Below are positions 14,713 through 27,100 of a stretch of DNA of 64,000 nucleotides, piece after piece. The notes below the pieces were generated by a model that did not search any database, was not told where the DNA came from, and saw only the letters and a list, made by a program, of their open reading frames with translations. The stretch's first letter is position 1, and each line of letters begins with the position of its first letter. A program made the translations under genes and the position numbers. This DNA is from Penelope pileata (lineage: Eukaryota; Chordata; Aves; Galliformes; Cracidae), in assembly GCA_013396635.1 (NCBI GenBank), contig WBMW01005315.1, forward strand, positions 248,001 through 312,000, in the 5' to 3' direction.

Positions 14713-14861
14713 GCCGTGCTCGGCCGCGGGGCCCGGAGCGGTGCACGGTGGGGGGGCCCCGGTCCATCTCCGCTGTTTGTTTTCGGCTGCAGCGTGCACG
14801 CCCACATGCAAATCGGCGCCTCCCCGCCTCCCAAACATCAGCTGCGTCTCCGGCTGCGGAG

Positions 14862-15008
14862 GGAGAGGGAAAAAGAAAAAATAAAAAAAAAAAAATAAAA
14901 AAAAAAAAGAGAAAAAGACGAAAAGAGAGAGGGAAACGAAAAGGCGGAACAGGGAAAAAAAAAAAAGAAAGGGGAAAACGGCGAAGAAAAAAAAAGAAGG
15001 GGGGGGGA
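14862..15008 (+). repeat. Homopurine (A/G) tract
   Basis: Almost pure purine over about 145 bp on the + strand, with long A runs, a few T and C interruptions, and a G run at the end (about 15000-15008). Together with the T-rich tract at 15152-15195 it flanks the assembly gap. Such mirror-like purine tracts can form triplex DNA and often break sequencing. Confidence 0.85.
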
Positions 15009-15195
15009 GCAGGCGTTGCCCAGCCGTNGGGTGCGGGACGGGGGGCGGCGGCGCGGCGCGCCCCGGCGCGGAGGTATGCGCGGCTCTGTGCGGTGCTGCG
15101 CGGCTCTCCCCGAGCAGGGGGAGCAGACTGAGGGGGGGTAAAAGCGGTTAACTTTTTTATTGTCATTCTTTTTTATTTTCTTTTCCTTTTTTTTT

Positions 15196-15590
15196 NNNNN
15201 NNNNNNNNNNNNNNNNNNNNNNNNNNNNNNNNNNNNNNNNNNNNNNNNNNNNNNNNNNNNNNNNNNNNNNNNNNNNNNNNNNNNNNNNNNNNNNNNNNNN
15301 NNNNNNNNNNNNNNNNNNNNNNNNNNNNNNNNNNNNNNNNNNNNNNNNNNNNNNNNNNNNNNNNNNNNNNNNNNNNNNNNNNNNNNNNNNNNNNNNNNNN
15401 NNNNNNNNNNNNNNNNNNNNNNNNNNNNNNNNNNNNNNNNNNNNNNNNNNNNNNNNNNNNNNNNNNNNNNNNNNNNNNNNNNNNNNNNNNNNNNNNNNNN
15501 NNNNNNNNNNNNNNNNNNNNNNNNNNNNNNNNNNNNNNNNNNNNNNNNNNNNNNNNNNNNNNNNNNNNNNNNNNNNNNNNNNNNNNNNNN
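15196..15590. other. Assembly gap (395 N)
   Basis: An unbroken run of N lies between a T-rich tract and GC-rich promoter sequence. Single N bases also occur at 15028 and 30075. Frames drawn through the gap are artefacts. The true length of the missing sequence may differ. Confidence 0.99.
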
Positions 15591-15705
15591 GGTTCGGGGC
15601 GGCTCCGCTCCCCGCCCCGAGGGCAGGGGGGGGGGGTTCCGTCCGCTCCGCACCGACGCGGAATCGCTGGCACCGCGCGGGGGGGGCGGGGGGTGAGCGG
15701 GAGCG

Positions 15706-15717
15706 TAAAAATAAAAA
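15706..15717 (+). promoter_or_regulatory. ABCA1: TATA-like box of ABCA1 core promoter (candidate)
   Basis: The motif taaaaataaaaa lies in otherwise GC-rich DNA. It is followed by agtcgatcccgcag and then gtattgcga at 15731. As I recall the human ABCA1 promoter, it has tataaaagg, then agtcccgg, then the start site gtaattgcga, in the same order and at similar spacing. The box starts 25 bp before the candidate start site. The comparison is from memory and should be aligned. Confidence 0.5.
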
Positions 15718-15730
15718 GTCGATCCCGCAG

Positions 15731-15898
15731 GTATTGCGATGGGCGGGAGGCTCAATTGCATGCAACAAATCTCACTTCTGTCTGCCGGGCTGTTGTGAGG
15801 CTCGGTCGGCTTCCTTACAGCCTGCTGTCAGTCCCTTGCAAAGCGCTGCTGCTTGGGTTTGAACGTGTGTGACTGCTCGGGTTCCGAAGCCTGTCGGG
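15731..15898 (+). other. ABCA1: ABCA1 exon 1, non-coding 5' UTR (candidate)
   Basis: Human ABCA1 begins with a non-coding exon spliced to an exon 2 that holds the start codon. The 5' side here rests on the gtattgcga similarity to the human start site and on the TATA-like box at the proper distance; a later cttctgtctgccgggctg also recalls human exon 1. The 3' end is uncertain. A donor GGG|GTAAAG follows base 15898, and another, GAG|GTATAA, follows about 16075. Earlier donors (about 15692, 15730) would place exon 1 partly in the gap. Confidence 0.4.
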
Positions 15899-18111
15899 GT
15901 AAAGACACTCCGATTATAAACAGAAAGTTCACATTAAGCTCTGTTGTCTGTCTTAAGCCGTTCTTCCTGTCCCCCCCACCCCTCAAACTGTTGCGCTTGG
16001 GGACTTGAGGGGTGTACAGATCAGTTTGGAGGATCTAAGTTACGTGTTGAAATAGACCTTACCGAAGCCAGAGAGGTATAAACGTGTTCCATGATTCGTT
16101 GTGCTTACACACTTTGCTAAATTGGAACCTGTTCTGAGAATTTGTTACAGATTAATACATCGAAGTGCAGTTAGGGGGCAGCCTTTGGAGATGGGTCGCT
16201 GCTCGTGCAGCGGGGAGCAGCCGTGTCTTGGGCACGCTCCATTAGCAACAGATGGCCACGCTTGCAGTCTTGAGGCATTCCTAATTGAGCAATCCTGCTC
16301 TGTTTTGAAGGGGGGTTATGGTCATAAACACAGTGCGAGTGCTTTCTGTTTGGCCCCGCTGGCACAGCTTGTCTTCCTGCTGACCGGGAGCAGCACTGTG
16401 TGCCGAGATGCTCCTGTGCAGCGCAGTGTGGTTCTGGGATGTCCCTGCAGGCTGTGGAGCTTGGCCTGGTGTGGTCTGGACATCCATGGGCAGGTGCCTT
16501 TGCTCACAGCACTTCACTGCCTCGTTTGTCTGGCAGTCACAGTTCAGTAGGGCTGATTGTGTAAGTCAATGTGTAAGAAGGCGTAAGTCAGCACCTTCCA
16601 AACTATGGGTAAAAATGGTTTGTAGCCTGGAAAGCAAAAGTTGCAGGGTAGAACATAACTTGAATTTTCTAAGTTGAGAATGTCTCATGGTAAAGCACGA
16701 CAAAAATATGCTCACTGCGAGTGTTCTGCAGGGATATCTGCTCCCATCTGCAACTGGGAAGCGAACAGTCAAGCAGCTGGCCCCAGACGTTCACAATAAC
16801 TTTCCCCTGATAAATTACTGTTGAAGCTCGCTTAGCCATATGGTGTTTGTGTGAAGCAAGCACCTCAGGTGCAGCTCTGCAAGATCTTGGCATTTACAGG
16901 AGTTCTGGCAATCTTTGGATAATCAGTTCCAAATCTCCTCCTGGAGGCATGTTGAAAGCCTCTTCACCCAGTGAGACTGTGGCATGTTTATAGATGGGTT
17001 TTTCACAGGCAGGTGCCAAATTTGTCTTCGAAAACCTCTGCAGCCTGTCTATTGATGTGAGCAGAGGTCTGGTCTAGCCCCGAGTTCAACATCCTGTACA
17101 TCTCAGGGTAGGTGGGACTGGTTCATGGTGAGATGTTGAACTACAGAAGTTGAAAAGACATGAGTTTGTTTAAAAAAAAACAAAAAAAAAAAGGGGGGGG
17201 GGCTAGAAAATACGCTGTACAATTGTTTTGGCCTTTGTTCCTGAAGTAGCCTTCTCATTACTTTCTGGGCCTGAGCATCACCCTATCTGTGTGAGGGTGG
17301 TCCACAGATGCTATCCTCAAGCCACAAAGGCCTATCACAGCATCTCTGGACCTTCTACATAAGTTTTAGGCTGGCTCATGTGATGTCTCGTGTGAATCAG
17401 GTGTGGTAGGTGCAGCTCGGGACACGAGTTCTCCCTTGTAGGCTCACCTGGCAGAGGTACGCCCGAGAGCCAGGGCAGGAGGAAGGCCAGTCCTGAGCTC
17501 ATTCCGCTGTTGCTGGATGGGATCACCTCTGCTTCTGTTTATCACGTGTGTTGCACCAGGCCGGCACAGTGCTCCTGCGGGTGTGGTTTCTTCAGAACTT
17601 TAATCTGGTGTAATTGGAGGTTGCGACTGCGCTGCTGATGGGCCTGCTTTGCTTCTCCCAAGTGCCCGGTCACTTGCCTTTCCCCATGTCTCATCTCTGG
17701 GCTGGTGGAGTTCACTGACCCAGAGTGAGCAAACTTAAAATTAACTTTTCTCTCTGAGCTTCCGGGTGTGGGGGTGCTCTCACTGAGGGATAGAAGTGGT
17801 AGGAATTTTTTTATGAGTGATTCTTCAACATCCAGTGTTCAGAGTGTTGATGTGGGTTTGTGAATGCTGGTGCTGGCACAAAGGTGATGATAGGAGCAGA
17901 ACAGAAGGGGAACGGGGCTACCACTTCAGGTAACCTTGAAGCGAGCACCCTAGGTGTTTACGTAGGTCTCCTAGGCCAGGCAGCGCACCAAATTCTGAAA
18001 TAAGTCTGGAGGCCATGGCTGGCCAAACACCACCATGCTTCTGTTAGGCTAGTTGTTTTCTGGATGGCTATCACTGTGAGTGGCTGGAGTCAGGACCTGC
18101 TGTTTGACAAG

Positions 18112-18142
<31 letters not shown>

Positions 18143-21100
18143 GTGCCATACTTTCCTATTTCACCTGAGGCAACCAGGGACTCTTCCCACTTTCTTCAGG
18201 TACAACATGGTAGAAAATTGCTGTCTCTGAGGTTGTCATTTTTATGTCTGCTGAACATTTGAATCCTGAGTTCTTGAAACCTTGCTGTGTAGTTACTTGG
18301 CACAGTCGCACTTACTGATACTAAGGACTATAAATACCATGATAAGACTCTACTTGTAGTGTTGAGATGTTTGCCATTAATAAGTGCAAAACAATTAATA
18401 TTCTGCAGCTACATAGCCTATATTTCTACTGGCTGTAGGAAAGCTGTACAGACCAGCTCAGAAGAATTACCATGAGTTAAACTACTGACCAGCATACCAT
18501 TTTCTCTGTTTTTAGGTCTGTTTGTCTAACAGAAGGTAACAGTAAAGCTAGACCTGTCTTTTTTATCATTTGTCATAAGGCAGAAAGCATGTGAGCTTTC
18601 CTCAAGGAGTGAGGGCGAGACAGAGTAGGATGTAAAACTGTTGATGCAGCTTTGCTGACACAACAAACTAACACTGTAGGAAAAATAGGAGCATTCAGAT
18701 CTTAAGATTTGTTATTAGTGAAAAAGCTTGATCACGGATTATAAGAAGAATGTACATCAGTATGAATGGCATAAATATCCATATACAAGCTGACCTTTTT
18801 CCTCTTCTGTTATTTTCTGGAGGAGTGTTGCTTAGCAGAGCTCTGTCTAATCCAATAAGAGTCCGTTTGTGTTGCACTAACTTTGTTAGGGAATGATTGG
18901 CGTTAGCCAGAAAGAGGAGAGCAGGAGAGCCTTTCCAAGACTGTTCTGGTTTGAGCTAGATAGCAAGGTCATTCTTTGGGAAAGAACAAACAAAGCCAGA
19001 GCCTCTGACCGCGAGGTTCAGAGATCATTCTGGAGGTCTGGCTTTCTTAGCAGGCAGAAAGCAGGCAGGCTCTGTGTGGAAGATAAAAAGTGGCCAAAAC
19101 CAGCTACCACCCTACTTGCTTGGCTCTGTGAAACAATCTGAAATCTTATTTTGCCCATTTCCTAGTGAAAGGCTGTTACCAGGAGCTGGAACTCCAGCCA
19201 TGCAATTAATATTCATTAGCATTCTTGGCTGTTAGCTCAGTAAAAGCCAAAATTAAGCTATGTGTAAGGTCTCAGAGCAGCAGTGGTGGCAGTCTGGGTG
19301 ACAACAGCAGGACCAGGATAACCTGTTTTCTAGCAGAATTGTCTGTCTTGTGATGAGGTTCTCCTGTTCCTTGACTCAATGTCATTATAAATATAAGATC
19401 ACAAAAGCTTATATTCCACAAGGTAAGAGTGAAAGCATGTTTTTTTTTCAGCTGCAGCACTGTAACATCTGTTGCTTCTTTTTAAAGACTGTTGGCTATG
19501 TTGGTCAAGTCAGCAACCAGGTTTCAAACCCCAGGTTTCCAAATGTATCTGCTGCTTTTGGAGGTTAGTTCTTCTGCCTTTAGAAGTAAATTCTCATGTG
19601 TATTTTGTCTGAGAGATGTATTCATGGGCAATATGCTTACATTCTATGGGTATGTCAGTGGCTTTTCTTTTTCTTCTCCATATTGCAGTTGTGCTCCTGT
19701 AGCAGGAGTTCTGGTATGACTGCTGGTAGAAAGCAGAGTTAGGACCAAATTTGAATGGATTTAAAAACAACAACAAAAAAAGGAAAACATTCATCATCCA
19801 AACAGTAAAACAGCATCAAGTTTTTGTGTGTGCAGATGCATGGACATTTTCTTCTGGCAGCTGTAGTGGAGTCAAAGTTCAAAATCTAGTCCTCTCCTGA
19901 ATGAGAGCATTTCTGTTTATTAAACTAAATTGATCTTGCATTTCAGACTTTATGCTATCACTGGACAGTATGCTTTTTACCTAATTTTTGTTTTAAAGTA
20001 TTTTTGGTATTTAATTATTCTTTACCCTATTAGGTTGGAGTAGCAAATTCCTACAGCCTTGTTTTCCAGGTCTCATGAACATATATTGAGATATCCTAAA
20101 GAAAGCAGTGGGCATTTTTCTACTATATTTGGAAGAGTTTAGACTTCTTACTTCTACCAAACTGATACCATCACCTGCATACCAGCTGTCTCCAGATTTC
20201 TTCAGATCTTGTTTATCCCTTTTTTTTTTTTTTTGTTATTCGTATTGCTGTGTCTTCCAGAGCTTCATTCACAGTTCTTGCAACGTGGTCCAACATGGAC
20301 TTAATAGTCCACACCACTATATTTGTCTTCCTAGTTGTGTTCATGTGTAAAAACAGACATAATTGCAGTCAACTGGATTGTGGGAGTATGCTTTGACTCC
20401 AGTGAAACTTTCTCAGCATCATTAAGGATATCCTAAGCTCAACAGAAGATGTGTGTTTTGGATCTTATATCCATTAACAACTTGCAAAACTATTTTGTTT
20501 ATATTTCCCTTACAAGCTTATTCTCATGCTTTTGGCATTCAGTGCCACTTCAGCACCTACTGGAAGTGTTTTCCATTCTCACTCCTTTGCCTGAATTTGG
20601 GTGGATCAGTTCTTCACCTTTGTGCTTAGTCCCTCGAAACTGCTGGAGCAAACTGCTGGACCTCTGTCCTGAATCCTGCATGAAGAGATGTCACTTAGCG
20701 TATGAACAAATTGTCATCTTTGTCTCGTTACATCAGTATGTGCATGATATTAAAATAAGCATACGTAAGCTTTTTTTTATGTCTGTTACCTGGCTTGTTG
20801 ACTCTAACAGGAGTATGAGTTGTTCAGCTGGAGCTGAGGAATACAATGTGTGGAACAACTTGTTTCTGTGGATCAGGCAGAAAAGGGAAGGTTTGCACAC
20901 AGCCTTCTGGCAGCACTCCTAGCTAGGTGCCCAGTGCCACACCTGTCAGAACAGGCGTGCTGCCTTCGTTCTTATCATGAATACCAATTACTTTCGTTTT
21001 CTTCTATGAATAACTTTAGAGATAAGTGGTTATTGAACCCCATCAGTTGCCAAGATTGAGCAGAAATTCGTTCCTCTTTATAGTGGGCGCTCATTACTTT

Positions 21101-24100
21101 CAAAACCACCTTGGCACCTGTTTATCGCTTTAGTGAGTTACTAGCTGCTAGGTCTGTACAGTTAAATGGTCAGTGTTGCAGGAGCTGCAGTCTTCTTGTG
21201 GACCTGTCTGTGGTAGGGTTTCAAGGATCAAACTCTGCTCCAGATGACATCTGTTCCAAAATACTGCCTTTGCCAGCTTTTTTTTGACACCATCATTTCC
21301 TTGCATTGTGCTACAGGCTTTTTCTTGGCTGATGTTTTTCTGCATAGGTCAGGGAAATTATTGGTTTCATCTGTTGTGACCTGTACCTATGTGACAGATA
21401 TCAGTGTGGTTGTGTAGATACTAGGCTTCACAAACAGCTTACTCCTTGTGCCAGTGAATGCCAAATACATCACTGGGATGTTTCCCACAGTATAAGCCAT
21501 TTTGTGTTCTGTTTTGTTGTTGGACGTGTGATGGTTCATGACATGCTGTTCCCAGATGGCAAAGATCAAGAGGAAAATAACAGTAAAATTTCTTCAGATG
21601 TAACAAGGCAGACATAGATCTCAAATTACAGTTAAATCTTTCCTGAGCTGTTTGCATCCTTGCCTTCTCCCAAGACCCAAGAACAATCTACAAAAATGTG
21701 ATGTAGGAGAAGACATTCTCTTCCAAAAAAAATCCTTGTGAAGGTGCTGGCAAAGCTTCAAGGCACAGTCACTTTGCTCAAGGGATAAAAGCACCCCAGT
21801 GGTATTTCAGCCACTCCACGATAGGAATCTGTAGCACCTATCAGTGTACACTGTCTTAAGCCAGATCTGTAGCTGATTTGTGTAGATAAAGTGATTCAGT
21901 GACCAGGGTGCCCTGAGCAGGGGGTGGCAGTCAAAAGCTTATCTAACACCCTCTGAGCTCTTGGATTTCTTTTCCCAAAAGCTGGGGAGGCTGATGACTT
22001 CCTTGGGGGAGTCCTCTTCTTGAAGGCTGCTGCCAAGCAGAGAAGTACCTTCCACAAAGTGTAATGCTTCCCATTTGATAGTGTCCGTAAGCAGTGTGCA
22101 TCAGCAGCAGGAAAAAGTGGTTCAGTCTACGTAACACAGCTTTTTGCAGACTGTGCTGACAGCAGTATTGTTTCTCAGAGATCAGCCTAGTGGCATTAAT
22201 TGAGCTCAAATGTCACAATTATTCCTGTAGCAGGATGTTCTATTATTCCTAGATTCTACTACAAAGAGCTTGTTCTTTGGGATCCAAAAAAAACCCAAAA
22301 AAACAAGAAACCAAACCACCCACAAAAACCAAGCTAATGTGGACCTATGGCCACCTATATGGCCATTGGCATATAGCATAAAGCAAATTGGCTTTTTCTT
22401 TGTCTTTCTTCTGTATGGAGAAAGTAGAGATGCTCACTGTAATAGGAAAGGTGAAATCTTTCATGTTTCACAACTTTCCAGTGGAAGTTGTGGGGTTTTT
22501 TTTTTTTGATAAAATAGGTGACTGCATTTCATCTTGAGTGGTGTATTTGACGTTTAAGCAATTCTTCTTGCTGAAGTGTGTGACACAATCTCTTGCACAT
22601 ACCTTTCTTTGGGTCAGTCCAGCTGTGGGACATGCAAGCTTGAGTTCTTCCATTGCGTTGGAGCTACACTTGTTTTCACCAGTTACCCTTCTGAATATGC
22701 TGAGATTAAGGAGAACCAGTTGTTGTGGTCATCCTGGTAGGAAGACATTGCTCCCATGTGATCCTGGGACAGGTTTTCAAAGCAGCTTGGCTTGTTTTGT
22801 GACAAGGGAGGTTTCTAAACACCAGCCCTTTCTGAAAATATGGTGCTGCTGACTTTGGAAAATTGGGTCCTGTTTGTATTACAGCGTGCTTTGTAAGCTG
22901 GTGCTCAAGTCTTTGGGAAACTCTCTTATGGTTTATTTCTGATTGGCAGCTGTGGGCCCTGCCTGTGCCCCCAAAAGTACATCTTGGGACTTGAGCTGGG
23001 ACAGAAGGAGGAAGTAAAAGCTGCTGAAGAGCTCAAGGCCAGCAGTTTCAGTGCTCGTGATATTCTGGCGTAGGGCTTTCAAAGTGGTCTCTGCTCAGCT
23101 GTTCGTAGCTGGTCTTTCAGATACTCAGCACAGAATATGCTGACATCTTAAAAAATTGAACTCCTTATTCCTAGTGCCTGGGCTAGGTACCTTTAGAAGC
23201 CCATTGCAATTTTGCCTAAATACTTGGGATGGTGGATTTCTGTCCCTAACACCATGTTGCATTAGTTCCAGTTCTTGGCGGAGCAAGGTCTAGGCTTCCT
23301 TCTCCTGATGTGATTCCTACTATGTCAGGCAGAACATAGTACTGGGCTGTTTTACAGGACTAATTGTTTTAATGGCAGCAGTTAAAGCAAATTGTGAGTA
23401 GCTATTTTCTTGTCACACTGCTTGAAAGGAGCAGTCATTTTTTTCCAGCTGTCTCTTACCTTCTCTGAGGCTCAGTCCCTTAAACAAACTGAAACATCAG
23501 TTCAGTGTTCTGTACCTGTATGGTGCTGTAAGGACCTCGTGATAGACTGAGATGCACCGTCTGTGTTTTGGTTGAGCACTGGTGGAATTCCAAGAAAATG
23601 TTCAGTCGGCTTCCCAATATTTCGTCTCTGTCCTTAATGTTAGAGAGTTGTATACTCCTCAGGGGGAAAAATGAGTCAAACTGGTTGTGGATTACCATGA
23701 AGGTAGGCCTGAAAGTGCTTCTGTCATACAGATCATTGTTATTTTATAGGGCAGGCAGATGGCCGTAATGAAAACAGTGTGCTGGTTGTTTACAGTAAGT
23801 GCTGAAGATCAGGGCCAGAACCTGTTTGCTGCCAAACACAAGGCCAGGTAAGTCACTATGTGTAAGGTGATGTAAACTAGTTGAGGATCTTGCCAAGGAT
23901 TGCCACCCAAATATTGTTATTGTGGTCCTAATTAAATTCTTACCTGCTGACCCAGAAGCGCTCCAGTCACATCAGTAACAACAAGCAACTGGTGTAAATG
24001 CTGCGATGTGATCTGAGTGATTTTGAAGAGGAAAGCACTTCTCACTGAATGAATTTTTAGGTGGAATTTTGTTTGATGTTCCTCTGGCAAGTGAGAAAGA

Positions 24101-27100
24101 AATGGGAGTCCTCTGTGGGGAGGTTACGAAAGAATTGCTTTTCAGTGCATGGCTCTGCTGATAATGATCCTGAGTCCCAGGCATCAGGCTGTGGGTTCAA
24201 AGCTCACACCTCCTCTGCTGACCCTGCATTGCTCCTTATTGCTACAGAACCCAGCAGTGCTTAAACCAGGAGACAGGTGTGTGGCGTCTGGTGGCTGTGT
24301 TTTCATCTCTGCTTTTGCTTTGCTTGAGGCCCCAGGTGAGTTGTGGAACTGTCCATGCTGCTAACGCTTTCAACTGCATCTTTTTGTGACTTAGTTCAGG
24401 CTGTTTGGGTTAAAAGGTGGCTTTGAAAGATCAATGTTGTTTATCTTAGAAAAGTGTGATCGCTTGGGTATGGTTTCACCTCTTCTCTAAAGCTCCAGTA
24501 GATTCCAAGTTTTGTGACTTCTTGAAAGTTTCAGAGACCTGAATGTCAAATTTGCTCGTATTAGTTTTGCAAACTTTGCCTGAGTTATTTTGATGATAAG
24601 AATGGGTGCTTACTCCTAATTCTTCATGCACTGTCTGTTTCTGCTGTGGAGATTATCACCAGTTCATTCCCTAACAGTGGGATAAGTGATTGTTTGCATT
24701 TGTTCTCAGCCACTCTTTGTCATGCCTAATCTCAACAGCACTGAGATTAATGCTGCTTTTCCGCCTCTTTTTCTCTTACTGAAGTTTAGAGGCAAAGTGC
24801 TTTTTTCCTTTCTGGAAATCCTGGGAGTTAAGGTGAAGTTTTCCTCCCAGTACTTGTCTTGACTGCTGCTTATTCCCTCATGCAGCCACATGTTGCACAA
24901 AGTAAATGTAGATGTGTAAGTCTCTTGGTTGAAGCTACTAATCGGAAAGAAACTAGAAGCTGAGATCCAGGTATTCTGCAAAAAAGTGGCTGGGATGCTA
25001 GACCCTCATTTGAGAGATGTAATCTTCATTCTCAACTCTGTGCTTCTACTCCCAAAATGCCCAGGCAGTTCTCTGATGTTTTGTCTTGTTTGAATCAAAA
25101 TGCCAATCTAAGCCATGTTCTTTTCTCTTACTTTCTGTCATGGTGGTCTGATCTCAGTTGATGGCATATGTAGCACTGGGAGGACTTTGCTCTGGGATCT
25201 GAGCTTTGCTGAGTTGACGTGGCTCATCATACTGCTTGCTCCATGAAGTGCAACTTGGCACTACATAAAGGAAACAAAATAGAAAGTCATTTCTCAGCAT
25301 TCCCCCAAAGGACTGTTTCTGCTCATAGCCAGTGTATTCCCCTTCAGCTGCTCCATTTCTTTCAGAGTGACTGCTCGATTTGGTAGATACGTACAAAAAG
25401 GCTACTGGCATTAACCAGATGTACAGCTTTACATCTGAGTGGGGAATGTGATGTGCTGGGCCATGTTTGCTCACAGTAGAGGAATGGTACTGGCTATAGT
25501 AGTACAGATGCACGCTCTGCCCAGCAAATAATGCTTTTTTCCCCTCAAAGAGCATCGTCTCTAGGTATTGGATTGGTATTCTTCATGGCTTCCTGGTTTG
25601 TGGAGTGCTGCCAGTGACGGTAGTTTTTCACAGTGTGGAAATCTGGCCAAGAGGATGGGATGGGCCACCAACTGCTTTCATAGTGGCCTCTGAACCTTCA
25701 TTAACTAGCGTGAGCTTCTAGCTCTGCTGACCAGGGCTGGGTTTAAGTCATTCCTGGAGACTCACAGGCTCTGTAGCCTGCTGCCGCAATCTGGAAATGT
25801 TCCGGTCTCATAAGGTTTGGTAGGTTTGCCTTGTTCCCTGTCTAAATAGTGATTTCTTCTCTAGGGGAAAGGTATTTTTGCCCCTAAAAGAAAGCAAATA
25901 GCCACATTGTTTGCAGAAAGCTGCTTTTGAAGGCTGTTTTATGTTTATTTAGTACAGACGCTGGGCATGGGGGTGGGGAACTGGTTCTCTTCCACTTGAC
26001 CTTTTTTCCTTTTAAAATCCACAGCTGTAAAAATACATAGCTTTGTATTTAAGACCGATTGGGTCTGGAGACTCTTCGCATACCAGCTAATGGACTTCTC
26101 AGCAGCCATTTCAGTCCCAAAGGTTGTGGTACTGCATATCTAGAAAGGATTGATCTAAGTGATTCACTGTCAGCATTTTCAGAGTTCATCTCATGTATTT
26201 TTTTTCTTGAAAGTGGTTTTTCAATTGCACGCTCAGATGGAGTTGCAGCCTTACAGGTCTGGATCTCATGCAAAGTTTCTAGAGTGGAGAGAAAAGCCAT
26301 GTGCAGGGGCAGTCTGTGGGACAAACGTGGGGGGACCTTGTCCTCTAATTGTGCAGGTAGGTGTTGTGGGGGCTGAGCTGAGCTGGTGGAGAACATCCCG
26401 ACCCAGTGTTAGAGCTCTGTGAAGAGCAAAGCAGGACCCCCAGGCTGGATCAGGAGGCACATGCAGGTAGATCTGTCTCTCATCCTCTGAAGTCCAACAA
26501 TTCTGAATGCCTCTTTTGTAACTCGAAGGACAAGCTTCTTCCCAGGCAGGGACTAAGGGAAACTTTATCAGAAGATCAGAGGGAGTGTTTGCATGCCTTT
26601 GCTTGATGCCTCCTGTGTGTCTCCTAATGAGTTGAGAAGATGTGGAACACTTGGATATACTTGTTGTTTCCAAGTCTGAGTGGCATTCTGGTAGGGCATG
26701 CCAGGAGGTTGGTGTATTGGATTCCCACAGTTTTTTGTCTGGTTAGAGATGAGATGAGGTGGCCCCATGTTCCTTCTACTTGGCTGTCTGGTTAACTGAG
26801 TGCTTGTTGCTCTGTCTGTCTGCGTGTTGTGTGGGGCATGAGTTCAGGATGGTACTTTAAACACCCCTTAGGCCTGAGATATTAGAGAGCTGCTAGGTGA
26901 ATCCCAAAGCTGTTGGCAGTTTGACTCTTCCCTGGTGTGCTATGTGTTTTCTAAGCTATGCAGTTGTGTATGTTGGTGAAGAGGTGGAGAAATGCTGAAG
27001 CAGCGCTAAACGAGCAGATTTCTGGGTGGTGAAGAGAAGCAGGCCTCTTGCCTCTAGGCTTACAACTTCCATATACCCACCTCTGCTGGAACGCCTGCAG

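Larger units (their letters stand above)
14690..15900. promoter_or_regulatory. ABCA1: CpG-rich promoter region of ABCA1 (interrupted by a gap)
   Basis: CpG dinucleotides are dense on both sides of the assembly gap (about 14690-14850, 15010-15130 and 15591-15900), unlike the CpG-poor DNA around it. GC boxes are visible at about 15598-15620 and 15680-15692. An exact octamer (atgcaaat) sits at 14806-14813. This is the right place for the 5' end of ABCA1, since the next gene feature downstream is its exon 2. Part of the island, possibly including key sites such as the LXR element, is missing in the gap. Confidence 0.8.

Noticed and set aside
14838..15768. Long frames running through the promoter gap
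   Set aside because: Most of their length is N. The rest is low-complexity Lys/Phe or Arg/Pro sequence from purine and GC tracts.
18930..19060. Possible endogenous retroviral LTR remnant (gttctggtttgagctag)
   Set aside because: The short match to a known avian LTR start is not followed by a poly-A signal, primer-binding site, paired LTR or target duplication.
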